Of a DNA stretch of 64,000 nucleotides, positions 56,054 to 64,000 are shown one piece after another. Both the position numbers and the translations under genes were made by a program. The notes under the pieces were generated by a model that worked only from the letters and a program-made list of their open reading frames with translations, was not told the DNA's origin and searched no databases. Origin of the DNA: JADKAV01 sp963769435 (lineage in GTDB: Bacteria; Actinomycetota; Actinomycetes; S36-B12; UBA10799); assembly GCA_963769435.1 (NCBI GenBank), contig CAVYLN010000002.1, positions 62,001 through 126,000 of the forward strand. The letters run 5' to 3'. Each line of letters begins with the position of its first letter. Position 1 is the stretch's first letter.

Positions 56054-57173
56054 ATGACTGATCGTCTGCAAGCAGCTTTCCGACATCGGCGTTTCCATCT
56101 GGCTCGACGACCTCGACCGTAGTCGGCTGACTACCGGAGGCCTCGCCCGGATGATCACCGATGACCACGTGGTGGGGGTCACCACCAACCCGTCGATCTT
56201 CTCGAAGGCCATCTCCACGGGTGCCGCCGCCTATGCCACACAGGTGGCCAGTCTGGCCGCGGGGCAGGGCGACCGGGATTTCGCCGTGCGGGAGATGACA
56301 ACCCAGGACGTCCGGAACGCCTGCGACGTCCTTGCCGACGTGTCGGCACGCACCGACGGTGTGGACGGCCGCGTTTCGATCGAGGTCGACCCACGCCTGG
56401 CCCGCGACACCGAGGCGACCATCGCGCAGGCCAGGGCACTCTGGTCGGAGGTCGATCGTCCCAACCTGCTGATCAAGATCCCAGGGACCGTCGAAGGACT
56501 GCCGGCTATCACCCAGGCGCTGTCCGAGGGCATCTGCGTCAACGTGACCCTCATCTTCAGTGTCGATCGCTACCGGCAGGTGCTCGATGCCTGGGCCAGC
56601 GGGCTTGAGCGGCGTCTCGAGGCCGGTCAGCCCGTCGGCGGTCTGCACTCCGTGGCGTCGTTCTTCGTGAGCCGCGTGGACACCGCGGTCGACACACTGC
56701 TGGACAAGATCGGCACGGAACAGGCCGCGGCCTTACGGGGCAAAGCCGGCCTGGCGAACGCGCGCCTGGCCTGGGCCGCCTACCAGCAGTTCCGGGAGAC
56801 CGAGCGTTGGCGCAACCTACAGGGCGCGGGCGCGCGCCCACAACGCCCGCTGTGGGCGTCCACGGGGGTCAAGGATCCCGCCTTCCCCGATGACATGTAC
56901 GTCGTGGGGCTGGCGGGTCAGGGGTGCGTCAACACGATGCCCGAGCCGACACTGCGCGCGGTCGCCGAACACGGCGACATACGCGGTGACACCCTCGATG
57001 GCCAGGGTCCAGCCAGCCAGCAGGTGTTCGACGACCTCGCGGCAGTCGGGATCGACATGGTGGACGTCTTCGAGCAACTGGAGAACGAGGGCGTCGACAA
57101 GTTCAAGAACGCTTGGGAGGAGTTGCTGAACACCGTGGACGAGGCTCTCGACGCCGATAGGCGATCCCGATGA
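56054..57173 (+). CDS. tal: Transaldolase, interrupted by one frame break
   Basis: A strong AAGGAGGAGC precedes the ATG at 56054. The printed frame runs MTDRLQAAFRH and stops after 22 codons. Skipping one C at 56069 gives MTDRLKQLSDIGVSIWLDDLDRSRLTTGGLARMI, then VGVTTNPSIFSKAI, the Schiff-base lysine in LLIKIPGTVEGLPAI and SVASFFVSRVDTAVD. The corrected 372-residue protein matches actinobacterial Tal. The open frame alone starts late at 56151 and lacks the conserved N-terminus. It is overlapped by zwf (4 bp). Confidence 0.93.
56069..56069 (+). other. Probable one-base insertion in tal
   Basis: CTG-C-AAG-CAG: without the C the reading is LKQLSDIGVSIWLDDLDR, the Tal N-terminal signature. Confidence 0.75.
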
Positions 57174-58708
57174 GACAGGCCGAGTACTACAGCACCAACC
57201 CGCTGCGCAGCCCGATCGACCGCCGACTCCCGCGCGTGGCGGGTCCGTGCGCTCTGGTCATCTTCGGCGTGACCGGGGACCTGTCACGCAAGAAGTTGAT
57301 GCCGGCCGTGTACGACCTGGCCAATCGGGGTCTGCTGCCGCCGAGTTTCGCACTCGTGGGGTTCGCCCGGCGCGACTACACCGGGGAGGACTTCGCCCAG
57401 GAGGTTCACGACTCGGTGCGCGAACATTCCCGCACCGAATTCCGGGAGGACGTCTGGGACCAGCTGGCGCAGGGCTTCCGCTTCGTGGCTGGCGACTTCT
57501 CCGATGACACCGCCTTCGACGCTCTGGCCGCGACGGTCACCGCGCTCGCCAACGAACAAGGCACCGGCGGCAACACCGCCTTCTACCTGTCCATCCCGCC
57601 CGGCATGTTCCCACTCGTCGTGCAACAACTCAAACGCTCCGGCCTCGCCTCCGACGACCGGGGTGGTTGGCGAAGGGTGGTCGTCGAGAAGCCGTTCGGG
57701 CACGATCTGGCAAGCGCGCAAGAACTCAACAAAGTCCTCGACGAGGTGTTTCCCAGCGGGTCCATCTTCCGCATCGACCACTATCTGGGCAAGGAGACCG
57801 TCCAGAATCTGTTGGCGCTGCGTTTCGCGAACACGTTGTACGAGCCGATCTGGAACAGCAACTACATAGACCACGTCCAGATCACCATGGCCGAGGACAT
57901 CGGGATCGGCAGTCGGGCGGGATACTACGACGGGATCGGGGCCGCGCGGGACGTCATCCAGAACCATCTGCTGCAGCTCATGGCACTGACAGCCATGGAG
58001 GAACCGGTGTCCTTCGCCGCCGAGCACGTCCGGTTGGAGAAGGAGAAGGTCCTCGCATCGGTGGTCCTGCCCGACGATATCGACGCGCACACGGCCCGCG
58101 GCCAGTACGGGCCCGGGTGGCAGGGCGGCGAGGAGGTCATCGGCTACATGCAGGAGGCCAACATCCCGCCGACCTCCACCACCGAGACCTACGCGGCCAT
58201 CACCCTGCACGTGGACACCAGGCGCTGGGCCGGCGTGCCGTTCTACCTGCGCACCGGCAAACGTCTCGGCCGCAGGGTGTCTGAGATCGCCGTCGTCTTC
58301 AAGCGCGCCCCGCATCTTCCGTTCGCCACGACGGACACCGAGGAACTCGGATCGAACACCCTGGTGATCCGTGTGCAGCCAGACGAGGGGATCACGATGA
58401 AGTTCGGGTCCAAGGTACCTGGCACCCAGATGGAGGTCCGCGACGTCACCATGGACTTCGCCTACGGTGACTCGTTCACGGAGTCCAGTCCCGAGGCCTA
58501 CGAGCGGCTGATCCTCGATGTGCTGCTCGGCGATCCACCCCTGTTCCCCCGGCACGAGGAGGTCGAGATGTCCTGGCAGATCCTGGACCCGATCCTGGCG
58601 CGCTGGGCGGCCGACGGCAAGCCGGAACAGTACGATCCCGGCACGTGGGGTCCCGCCGGTTCCGACGAGATGCTGGCCCGCGACGGCCGGGTTTGGCGGC
58701 GGCCATGA
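57170..58708 (+). CDS. zwf: Glucose-6-phosphate dehydrogenase
   Basis: The 512-residue enzyme has the NADP motif FGVTGDLSRKKLMPA, the active-site RIDHYLGKETVQN and downstream catalytic histidine region NHLLQLMALTAMEEP, plus FYLRTGKRLGRR. It makes 6-phosphogluconolactone and NADPH. The ATG at 57170 overlaps the tal stop and its stop overlaps opcA. Confidence 0.96.
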   Translation: MRQAEYYSTNPLRSPIDRRLPRVAGPCALVIFGVTGDLSRKKLMPAVYDLANRGLLPPSFALVGFARRDYTGEDFAQEVHDSVREHSRTEFREDVWDQLAQGFRFVAGDFSDDTAFDALAATVTALANEQGTGGNTAFYLSIPPGMFPLVVQQLKRSGLASDDRGGWRRVVVEKPFGHDLASAQELNKVLDEVFPSGSIFRIDHYLGKETVQNLLALRFANTLYEPIWNSNYIDHVQITMAEDIGIGSRAGYYDGIGAARDVIQNHLLQLMALTAMEEPVSFAAEHVRLEKEKVLASVVLPDDIDAHTARGQYGPGWQGGEEVIGYMQEANIPPTSTTETYAAITLHVDTRRWAGVPFYLRTGKRLGRRVSEIAVVFKRAPHLPFATTDTEELGSNTLVIRVQPDEGITMKFGSKVPGTQMEVRDVTMDFAYGDSFTESSPEAYERLILDVLLGDPPLFPRHEEVEMSWQILDPILARWAADGKPEQYDPGTWGPAGSDEMLARDGRVWRRP

Positions 58709-59673
58709 CCACACGACTCGAGAACACCACAGCGGGTGACATCGTCCGGACGATCAACGCCGAACGTCATCGCATCGGGGCCACCGCCACCGGCATGGTG
58801 CTGACGCTGATCATCGTCACGGACGAGGAGAACCAGTCGGATGCCACTCGGGCGGCCTCCTACTCCGCCATGGAGCATCCGTGCCGCATCATCACGCTGA
58901 TACCGCGACCCGGTCGTGTCGACCCGCAACTCGACGCGAATATCGACGTCGGGGACACGATGGGCCCCGGTGAAACGGTGCGGCTACGGCTTCGAGGCGC
59001 CCTCGCCGACCACGCCGCCTCGGTCGCGCTGCCCCTGCTTCTGCCCGACACCCCTGTCGTCGTCTGGTGGCCGACGAAGGCGCCGGACGTGCCGGCCGAC
59101 GATCCGGTAGGGGCACTCGCCCAGCGGCGGATCACCGACGCGGCCGCGGAACACCACCCACTGCACTCCCTGCTGATACGTCAGAAGGGTTACGTGGCCG
59201 GAGACACCGACTTGGCGTGGACGCGCACGACTGTGTGGCGATCGATGTTGGCTGCCGCCCTGGACCTGCCTTTCGGCAAGATCACTGCAGTCGACGTGCG
59301 GTGTGAGCGTTCGAACCCCTCCGGAATCCTGATGCAGGCATGGCTGCACAACTGTCTGAAGGTCCCCGTGGAACTTCATCGCAGTCAGGGGCCCGGCATC
59401 ACCGACGTCACCATCCACACCGCGGACGGACCCATCGAGTTGTCACGTCCCGACGGCCGGACCGGCCGTCTGTCGCGCCCGAACGTGAACGCCCACGACG
59501 TTCCGCTGCCGCGGCGTGACCTGCGGGACCTGATCGGCGAGGAACTGCGGCGTCTCGATCCCGACGACACGTATGCGGAGGCCCTTGCAGCGGTGGAGTT
59601 GGAGAAACCCGCCCGGCGTCGGCGGGCCCCGAAGAAGGCCGCCGCGACCACCCCGGGCGGGACCGAGGCATGA
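58705..59673 (+). CDS. opcA: OpcA, glucose-6-phosphate dehydrogenase assembly protein
   Basis: The 322-residue protein has the OpcA features TGMVLTLIIVTDEE, SMEHPCRIITLIP-type start (here AMEHPCRIITLIP), LLLPDTPVVVWWPTKAP and ISTDVHRRC-type region (DVRCERSNPSGILMQAWL). Its C-terminus is basic. It is required for G6PDH assembly or oligomerisation in actinobacteria. Overlaps with zwf and pgl make a coupled set. Confidence 0.93.
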   Translation: MTTRLENTTAGDIVRTINAERHRIGATATGMVLTLIIVTDEENQSDATRAASYSAMEHPCRIITLIPRPGRVDPQLDANIDVGDTMGPGETVRLRLRGALADHAASVALPLLLPDTPVVVWWPTKAPDVPADDPVGALAQRRITDAAAEHHPLHSLLIRQKGYVAGDTDLAWTRTTVWRSMLAAALDLPFGKITAVDVRCERSNPSGILMQAWLHNCLKVPVELHRSQGPGITDVTIHTADGPIELSRPDGRTGRLSRPNVNAHDVPLPRRDLRDLIGEELRRLDPDDTYAEALAAVELEKPARRRRAPKKAAATTPGGTEA

Positions 59674-60413
59674 CCGCGCTGCACATCGAGGTGTTGCCCG
59701 ACGCCGACGCGGTCTCCGAGGCGGTGGCCAACCGGATGGCCGCAGCGATCGTGCGCACCCTGTCCGAGGAGGAAGTCGCGCACATATGCATAACAGGTGG
59801 CCGCGGTGGCCACGGAGCGCTTGCGAGCCTCTCCCGCGACGACGGCATCGACTGGGGCCGCGTGCACGTCTGGTGGTCCGATGAGCGCTTCGTGGCCACC
59901 GGTGACGCGCAGCGTAACGACACCATGGCCCACGAGGCGCTGCTGGACCGTGTGGACCTGCCGGTCGGCAACATCCACGCGATGCCAGCCACGGACGACT
60001 CTTCCGATGTGTCCGCAGGGGCGCAGGCGTACGCCGCCGAGATGGGCCAGTTCGGTGATCCTTGCCCCATCTTCTGCGTCAGCATCCTGGGCATGGGTGA
60101 GGACGGGCACGTGGCGTCACTGTTCCCGGGCCACCCGGGGCTGCGGCGTTCGGAACCCGCGTTCGCTGTCACCGACTCCCCCAAACCGCCCCCGGTGCGG
60201 ATCTCCATGTCGTTCGACACGATCAACCGGGCACGGGAGGTGATCCTGATCGCGTCAGGTTCTGGGAAAGCCGATGCTGTGGGACTTCTGATCAATGATC
60301 CCGGTCCGCTGGCCGTTCCTGCGGCAGGTGTGCGGGGCATCGACCTGACCGTGCTGGCGGTCGACGAGGCGGCCGCTGTGCACATGCCTGCCGGTCTCAC
60401 TCGCCAGCACTAG
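59670..60413 (+). CDS. pgl: 6-phosphogluconolactonase
   Basis: The 247-residue protein belongs to the NagB/SugarP isomerase fold lactonases: ICITGGRGG, WSDERFVATGDAQRND and MGEDGHVASLFPGH are the hallmarks. It hydrolyses 6-phosphogluconolactone. The ATG at 59670 overlaps the opcA stop. It ends 24 bp from the convergent rbpA. Confidence 0.95.
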   Translation: MTALHIEVLPDADAVSEAVANRMAAAIVRTLSEEEVAHICITGGRGGHGALASLSRDDGIDWGRVHVWWSDERFVATGDAQRNDTMAHEALLDRVDLPVGNIHAMPATDDSSDVSAGAQAYAAEMGQFGDPCPIFCVSILGMGEDGHVASLFPGHPGLRRSEPAFAVTDSPKPPPVRISMSFDTINRAREVILIASGSGKADAVGLLINDPGPLAVPAAGVRGIDLTVLAVDEAAAVHMPAGLTRQH

Positions 60414-60437
60414 ACCCGCAGACCCACTTCGACCGGG

Positions 60438-60770
60438 TCAGGCCTCGGGCAGGTTCTTCATCGCTTCGTCGAGCAGTGCATCCGCCTCGCCGCCCGAACG
60501 CCGTTCCTTCACATATGCCAGGTGCGTCTTGTACGGCTCTGCCTTGGGAGGCGCCGGCGGGTTCGCCTGATCGGTGCCCGCGGGCAACCCGCAGCGAGGA
60601 CAGTCCCACTCGGTCGGAGGTGCCGCGTCCCGGGCGAAACTGGGACGGCTCTCATGGCCGTTGGAGCAGAAGAAGGAGACCTGCTTGCGGGGGGCAGCCT
60701 CGCCCCTCTCCGCCTCCCCCATGGGTCCTGCTCCGACACGACTACCACGGATCGCACTTCCACCGGCCAC
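60438..60770 (-). CDS. rbpA: RbpA, RNA polymerase-binding protein
   Basis: The 110-residue protein contains GGSAIRGSRVGAGPMGEAERG (sigma-interacting N-terminal tail), a zinc-binding C-x3-H ... C-x2-C region (FFCSNGHESRP, DCPRCGL), and EPYKTHLAYVKERRS, diagnostic for actinobacterial RbpA. I chose the GTG at 60770 with GGAAGG seven bases upstream; a TTG at 60776 is also in frame. It is next to secG. Confidence 0.95.
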   Translation of the reverse strand: MAGGSAIRGSRVGAGPMGEAERGEAAPRKQVSFFCSNGHESRPSFARDAAPPTEWDCPRCGLPAGTDQANPPAPPKAEPYKTHLAYVKERRSGGEADALLDEAMKNLPEA

Positions 60771-60786
60771 GAGCAAACCTTCCAGT

Positions 60787-61017
60787 TCAGGATCGGGTGA
60801 TCAGTCCGAGCGCCAGGATCGTGGCCGCCCAGATCAGGCCCACCCCCACGGTCACACGGTCAAGGTTGCGCTCTGCAACGCTCGAGCCCCCCAGCGAGGT
60901 GCTGACACCGCCCCCGAACAGATCCGAGAGGCCCCCGCCCTTGCCTTTGTGCAGCAGCACCAGAGCGATCAGGAGCACGCTGGTGACCAGCAGTGTTATT
61001 TCAAGCGCAAGAATCAC
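60787..61017 (-). CDS. secG: SecG preprotein translocase subunit
   Basis: The 76-residue protein has two hydrophobic helices (ILALEITLLVTSVLLIALVLLH and RVTVGVGLIWAATILALGLI) around the conserved KGKGGGLSDLFGGG loop, the SecG pattern. The start is a GTG at 61017. It lies 42 bp downstream of tpiA. Confidence 0.93.
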   Translation of the reverse strand: MILALEITLLVTSVLLIALVLLHKGKGGGLSDLFGGGVSTSLGGSSVAERNLDRVTVGVGLIWAATILALGLITRS

Positions 61018-61059
61018 CTGGCGTTCCCTTCTTCCGGCGCGGCAGACACCAGAGTAACC

Positions 61060-61848
61060 TCAGCCCGCCACTTGTGGGTGCAGGCGGTACCGCACAATGG
61101 TCGCGAATTCCTCCGCGTCCAGGCTTGCACCGCCGATGAGGGCCCCATCAACATCGGGCTTGGCCATGATGCCGGCGATGTTCGTCGACTTCACTGAGCC
61201 GCCGTAAAGGATCCGCGTCTGTTCCGCGACACCTGCCCCCATGCCGTCTGCGATCCACGATCGGATGACCCCGCACACCTCTTGGGCGTCCTCCGGGGAG
61301 GCGACCTCGCCGGTCCCGATGGCCCAGACCGGTTCGTAGGCGATGACCACTGAGAGCATCTGCTCCTCGGTGAGACCGGCCAGGCTCCCCACGAGCTGCT
61401 CCGAGACGTGCTCGACATGGGCACCGGCCTGCCGGATCTCCAGGTGTTCGCCCACACACACGATCGGCGTCAACCCGTTGTCGAGCGCGGCCTTGGCCTT
61501 GGTGTTCACCACCGCGTCGGTCTCGTGGTGGTAGGTCCGCCGCTCGCTGTGCCCCACGGTGACGTAGGTGCATCCCAGCTTCGCCAGCATGTGAGCGGCC
61601 ACCTCGCCGGTGTACGCACCCGCGGCGTGCTCGGAGACGTCCTGGGCCCCGTACTGGATCTTCAGTTTGTCCCCCTCGACGAGGGTCTGGACGCTGCGAA
61701 GGTCGGTGAACGGGGGCAACACCGCGGCGTCGCAGGCCGCATAGTCGTCATCCTTGAGCAGGAAGGCGATCTTCTGCACCAGCGCTATCGCCTCGAGGTG
61801 GTTCAGGTGCATCTTCCAGTTGCCCGCCATCAGCGGTTTACGGCTCAT
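61060..61848 (-). CDS. tpiA: Triose-phosphate isomerase
   Basis: The 262-residue enzyme has the catalytic lysine in GNWKMHLN, histidine in VGHSERR, the glutamate loop IAYEPVWAIGTG and the C-terminal phosphate loop LYGGSVKSTN. The ATG at 61848 overlaps the pgk stop; the frame upstream to 62163 overlaps pgk and is rejected. Part of the gap-pgk-tpiA-secG set. Confidence 0.97.
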   Translation of the reverse strand: MSRKPLMAGNWKMHLNHLEAIALVQKIAFLLKDDDYAACDAAVLPPFTDLRSVQTLVEGDKLKIQYGAQDVSEHAAGAYTGEVAAHMLAKLGCTYVTVGHSERRTYHHETDAVVNTKAKAALDNGLTPIVCVGEHLEIRQAGAHVEHVSEQLVGSLAGLTEEQMLSVVIAYEPVWAIGTGEVASPEDAQEVCGVIRSWIADGMGAGVAEQTRILYGGSVKSTNIAGIMAKPDVDGALIGGASLDAEEFATIVRYRLHPQVAG

Positions 61849-63017
61849 ACGTCCTCCAGTACGGCGATCCCGGGCAGTCTCTTGCCCTCCAACAGTTCCA
61901 GGCTTGCGCCGCCACCAGTGGAGATGTGGTCGATGGCATCGGCGTCGATCCCGAGCAGACGTACCGCAGCTGCGGAGTCTCCCCCACCGACGACGGTGAA
62001 CCCGTCGGTCTCGGCCAGAGCCTCCGCGACCGCTTTGGTCCCCGCGGCGAACGGCTGCAGTTCGAAGACCCCCATGGGGCCGTTCCAGACCACCGTGGCC
62101 GACTCGATGACGGCCCGAGCGTATGCAGCCGCGGTCTCGGGCCCGATATCGAGGCCCTTCCACCCATCGGGGATGCCCTCGGCCACGCGGACCACCTGCG
62201 TCGGCGAATCCGCGTCGACCTCCTCGGCGATCACCACGTCGGTCGGCAGCATCACTGTCACTCCGCGTTCACTGGCATCCCGAAGGATCTGCAGACACGC
62301 GTCCACCCAGTCAGGCTCGAACAGGGAGTCACCGATGGGGTGTCCCTGCGCGGCCAGGAACGTGAAACACATTCCGCCCCCGATGACCAGACGATCCACA
62401 GACTTCAAGAGGTTGTCGATGACACCGAGCTTGTCGGACACCTTGGACCCGCCCAGGACGACTGTGTACGGACGCGCGGGGTTGTCCAACACTGCCGCGA
62501 AAGAACGGATCTCCTTCTCGACGAGTCGGCCGGCCGCGTTCGGCAGCAGTCGCGCAACCTCGGTCACACTGGCCTGCCGGCGATGAAGAACACCGAAGCC
62601 GTCGCTCACGTACGCGTCCATGCCCGCAGCCAGCTCTGTTGCCAGCTGGGCCCGCTCATCGTCGTCCTTGCTGGTCTCCCGTGGGTCGAAGCGGACGTTC
62701 TCGAGCAGCACCACCCGTCCGGGAGCGCCTGGCAGGATCGCACCGGCGGGCGCGAGGTCCACCGGTACCCCCAGCAGGTCGGCCATACGGGTGGCGACCG
62801 GGGCCAGTGACAACTCCGGCTTCACCTCCCCCTTCGGCCGGCCGAGGTGTGCCACGACGACCGGCCGGGCCCCTGCGTCGAGGAGCTCGCGCAACGTCGG
62901 CAGAGCGGCCTGGATCCGGCCGTCGTCCGTGATCTGGCCATCGGCCAGCGGGACGTTCAGATCCAGGCGCACCAGCACCGAGGCATCGTGAAGATCGAGG
63001 TCACTCAGAGTCCTCAT
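61845..63017 (-). CDS. pgk: Phosphoglycerate kinase
   Basis: The 390-residue enzyme has VRLDLNVPL at the N-terminus, HLGRPKG, LLENVRFDP, VLGGSKVSDKLGV and the C-terminal VVGGGDSAAAVRLL and GGGASLELLEGK of Pgk. It makes ATP from 1,3-bisphosphoglycerate. It follows gap by 10 bp and overlaps tpiA by 4 bp. Confidence 0.97.
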   Translation of the reverse strand: MRTLSDLDLHDASVLVRLDLNVPLADGQITDDGRIQAALPTLRELLDAGARPVVVAHLGRPKGEVKPELSLAPVATRMADLLGVPVDLAPAGAILPGAPGRVVLLENVRFDPRETSKDDDERAQLATELAAGMDAYVSDGFGVLHRRQASVTEVARLLPNAAGRLVEKEIRSFAAVLDNPARPYTVVLGGSKVSDKLGVIDNLLKSVDRLVIGGGMCFTFLAAQGHPIGDSLFEPDWVDACLQILRDASERGVTVMLPTDVVIAEEVDADSPTQVVRVAEGIPDGWKGLDIGPETAAAYARAVIESATVVWNGPMGVFELQPFAAGTKAVAEALAETDGFTVVGGGDSAAAVRLLGIDADAIDHISTGGGASLELLEGKRLPGIAVLEDV

Positions 63018-63027
63018 CGCCGGGTAC

Positions 63028-64000
63028 TCAGTCGACAGAGGCCATGTAGCGCAGCAGGTCCACGAGGCGGTTGGAGTAACCCCACTCGTTGTCGTACCAG
63101 CCCAGCACCTTCGCCAGGGACCCCATGGAGTTCGTCAGCGAGGCGTCGAAGATGCACGACGCCGGATCGGTCACGATGTCGGTGGACACGATCGGGTCCT
63201 CGGTGTAGCGCAGGATCCCCTTGAGCTCACCTTCGGCGGCGGCCCGCACCGCCGCGTTGATCTCGTCAGCAGGAACCTCCCTGGACATGTTGATCGTGAG
63301 GTCGGTCGCCGATCCGGTCGGGGTCGGTACGCGCATCGCGTATCCATCGAGCTTGCCCTTGAGCTCGGGGATCACCAGTGCGATCGCTCGAGCCGCACCC
63401 GTCGTGGTGGGGATCATGTTGATCGCGGCCGCACGTGCACGACGCAGGTCCTTGTGCGGGAAGTCCAGCACGTTCTGGTCGTTGGTGTAGGCGTGGATCG
63501 TGGTCATCATGCCGTTCTCGATGCCGAAGTTGTCCACGAGCACCTTGGCCATCGGCGCCAGGCAGTTGGTCGTGCAGGAGGCGTTGGAGACCACGTTGTG
63601 CTGGGCAGGGTTGTAGTCCTTGTGGTTGACGCCCATGACGAACGTGGCGTCCTCACCCTTGGCCGGTGCCGAGATGATGACCTTCTTCGCGCCTGCGTCG
63701 AGGTGCTTGCGGGCGTCGTCCCCCTTGGTGAAGTGACCCGTGGACTCGATCACGTAGTCGACCCCGAGGTCGCCCCATCCGAGGGCCGCCGGGTCGCGCT
63801 CGGCCAGTGACTTGATAGCCACGCCGTCCACCAGGATCTCGGTGTCCGTGGACGTCACAGTCCCGGGAAGTCGTCCGAGGACGCTGTCGTACTTGAGCAG
63901 ATGGGCCAGGGTCGCGTTGTCCGTGAGGTCGTTCACGGCCACGATCTCGATGGGCTCGTTGCCGAACTCGGTCTGTGAGTCGCCGAGTGCTTCGACCGCA
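63028..64000 (-). CDS. gap: Glyceraldehyde-3-phosphate dehydrogenase, N-terminus beyond right edge
   Basis: About 323 residues are present, from AVEALGDSQTEFG onwards; the first residues with the GFGRIGR motif are outside. VAVNDLTDNATLAHLLKYDS, the catalytic cysteine in SNASCTTNCLAPMAKVL, the histidine TTIHAYTNDQ and the C-terminal WYDNEWGYSNRLVDL are visible. The NAD-binding aspartate in VNDLTD suits NAD use. It starts the gap-pgk-tpiA-secG operon. Confidence 0.96.
   Translation of the reverse strand, partial: AVEALGDSQTEFGNEPIEIVAVNDLTDNATLAHLLKYDSVLGRLPGTVTSTDTEILVDGVAIKSLAERDPAALGWGDLGVDYVIESTGHFTKGDDARKHLDAGAKKVIISAPAKGEDATFVMGVNHKDYNPAQHNVVSNASCTTNCLAPMAKVLVDNFGIENGMMTTIHAYTNDQNVLDFPHKDLRRARAAAINMIPTTTGAARAIALVIPELKGKLDGYAMRVPTPTGSATDLTINMSREVPADEINAAVRAAAEGELKGILRYTEDPIVSTDIVTDPASCIFDASLTNSMGSLAKVLGWYDNEWGYSNRLVDLLRYMASVD

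Noticed and set aside
60414..60437. Possible terminator hairpin between pgl and rbpA
   Set aside because: GACCC/GGGTC arms are only five bases and no T run follows, so a terminator cannot be supported.

Overview
The window is high-GC, compact chromosomal DNA from an actinobacterium (Actinomycetota; genus not resolvable by eye). Taxon markers are RbpA, OpcA, the actinobacterial SUF order, the ctaA/ctaB block and the tkt-tal-zwf-opcA-pgl ... secG-tpiA-pgk-gap neighbourhood, which resembles, from memory, the Mycobacterium tuberculosis Rv1436-Rv1466 region. Many genes overlap as ATGA/GTGA/TGATG. Several genes look leaderless, with a TAnnnT box 6-7 nt before a GTG. No tRNA, rRNA, insertion sequence, phage or CRISPR was seen, and no gene-free stretch exceeds 300 bp.

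Layout. 1-6.1 kb: a putative zinc metallopeptidase (cut by the left edge), a PIG-L deacetylase, a metallo-beta-lactamase-fold hydrolase, a divergent GAF/LuxR-type regulator, an opine-dehydrogenase-like enzyme and a class III aminotransferase. This looks like a small regulated catabolic cluster with no obvious named pathway. 6.3-12.1 kb: a GNAT gene and a complete hutH-hutU-hutI-hutG histidine-degradation operon. 12.3-13.5 kb: a DUF222/HNH protein. 13.6-17.7 kb: an unusual RCK-TM-TM-RCK cation-channel-like protein and a polar amino-acid ABC importer. 17.8-23.9 kb: a phosphatase, an APC permease, an rRNA methyltransferase, an ABC ATPase, a hypothetical protein, serB and a SixA-like phosphatase. 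23.9-32 kb: cyanophycinase (cphB), cyanophycin synthetase (cphA), a stand-alone Mur-ligase paralogue of the CphA C-terminal module, and the tldD/tldE protease pair. 32-39.8 kb: DUF3099, a large membrane protein, dodecin, SURF1, an atypical SDR, an ABC exporter, a small HTH protein and an ABC-F protein. 39.9-46.2 kb: the sufR-B-D-Rieske-C-S-U-T operon. 46.3-53.4 kb: SRPBCC, SDR, a two-gene ABC exporter, ctaA, an ATP-grasp protein, ctaB and an esterase. 53.4-60.4 kb: tkt, a membrane protein, tal, zwf, opcA and pgl (pentose phosphate pathway). 60.4-64 kb: rbpA, secG, tpiA, pgk and gap (cut by the right edge).

Reading-frame quality is the main caveat. At least ten single-base-type frame breaks fall inside otherwise well conserved genes (the MBL hydrolase, hutU, hutH, HNH twice, the ABC substrate-binding protein, sufS, the ABC permease, the ATP-grasp gene and tal). 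They hit housekeeping genes such as sufS and tal, and repairing one base restores family-typical protein each time, so consensus indel errors are more likely than gene decay. I give corrected gene extents and state where each break lies.

Most interesting biology: the cphB/cphA/Mur-ligase/tldDE neighbourhood, the uncharacterised opine-dehydrogenase/aminotransferase cluster with a 10-bp-period direct repeat in its promoter, a CAAC-N6-GTTG operator lying directly on the sufR start codon, the channel-like protein with a degenerate selectivity filter, and an ATP-grasp gene embedded between ctaB and ctaA.
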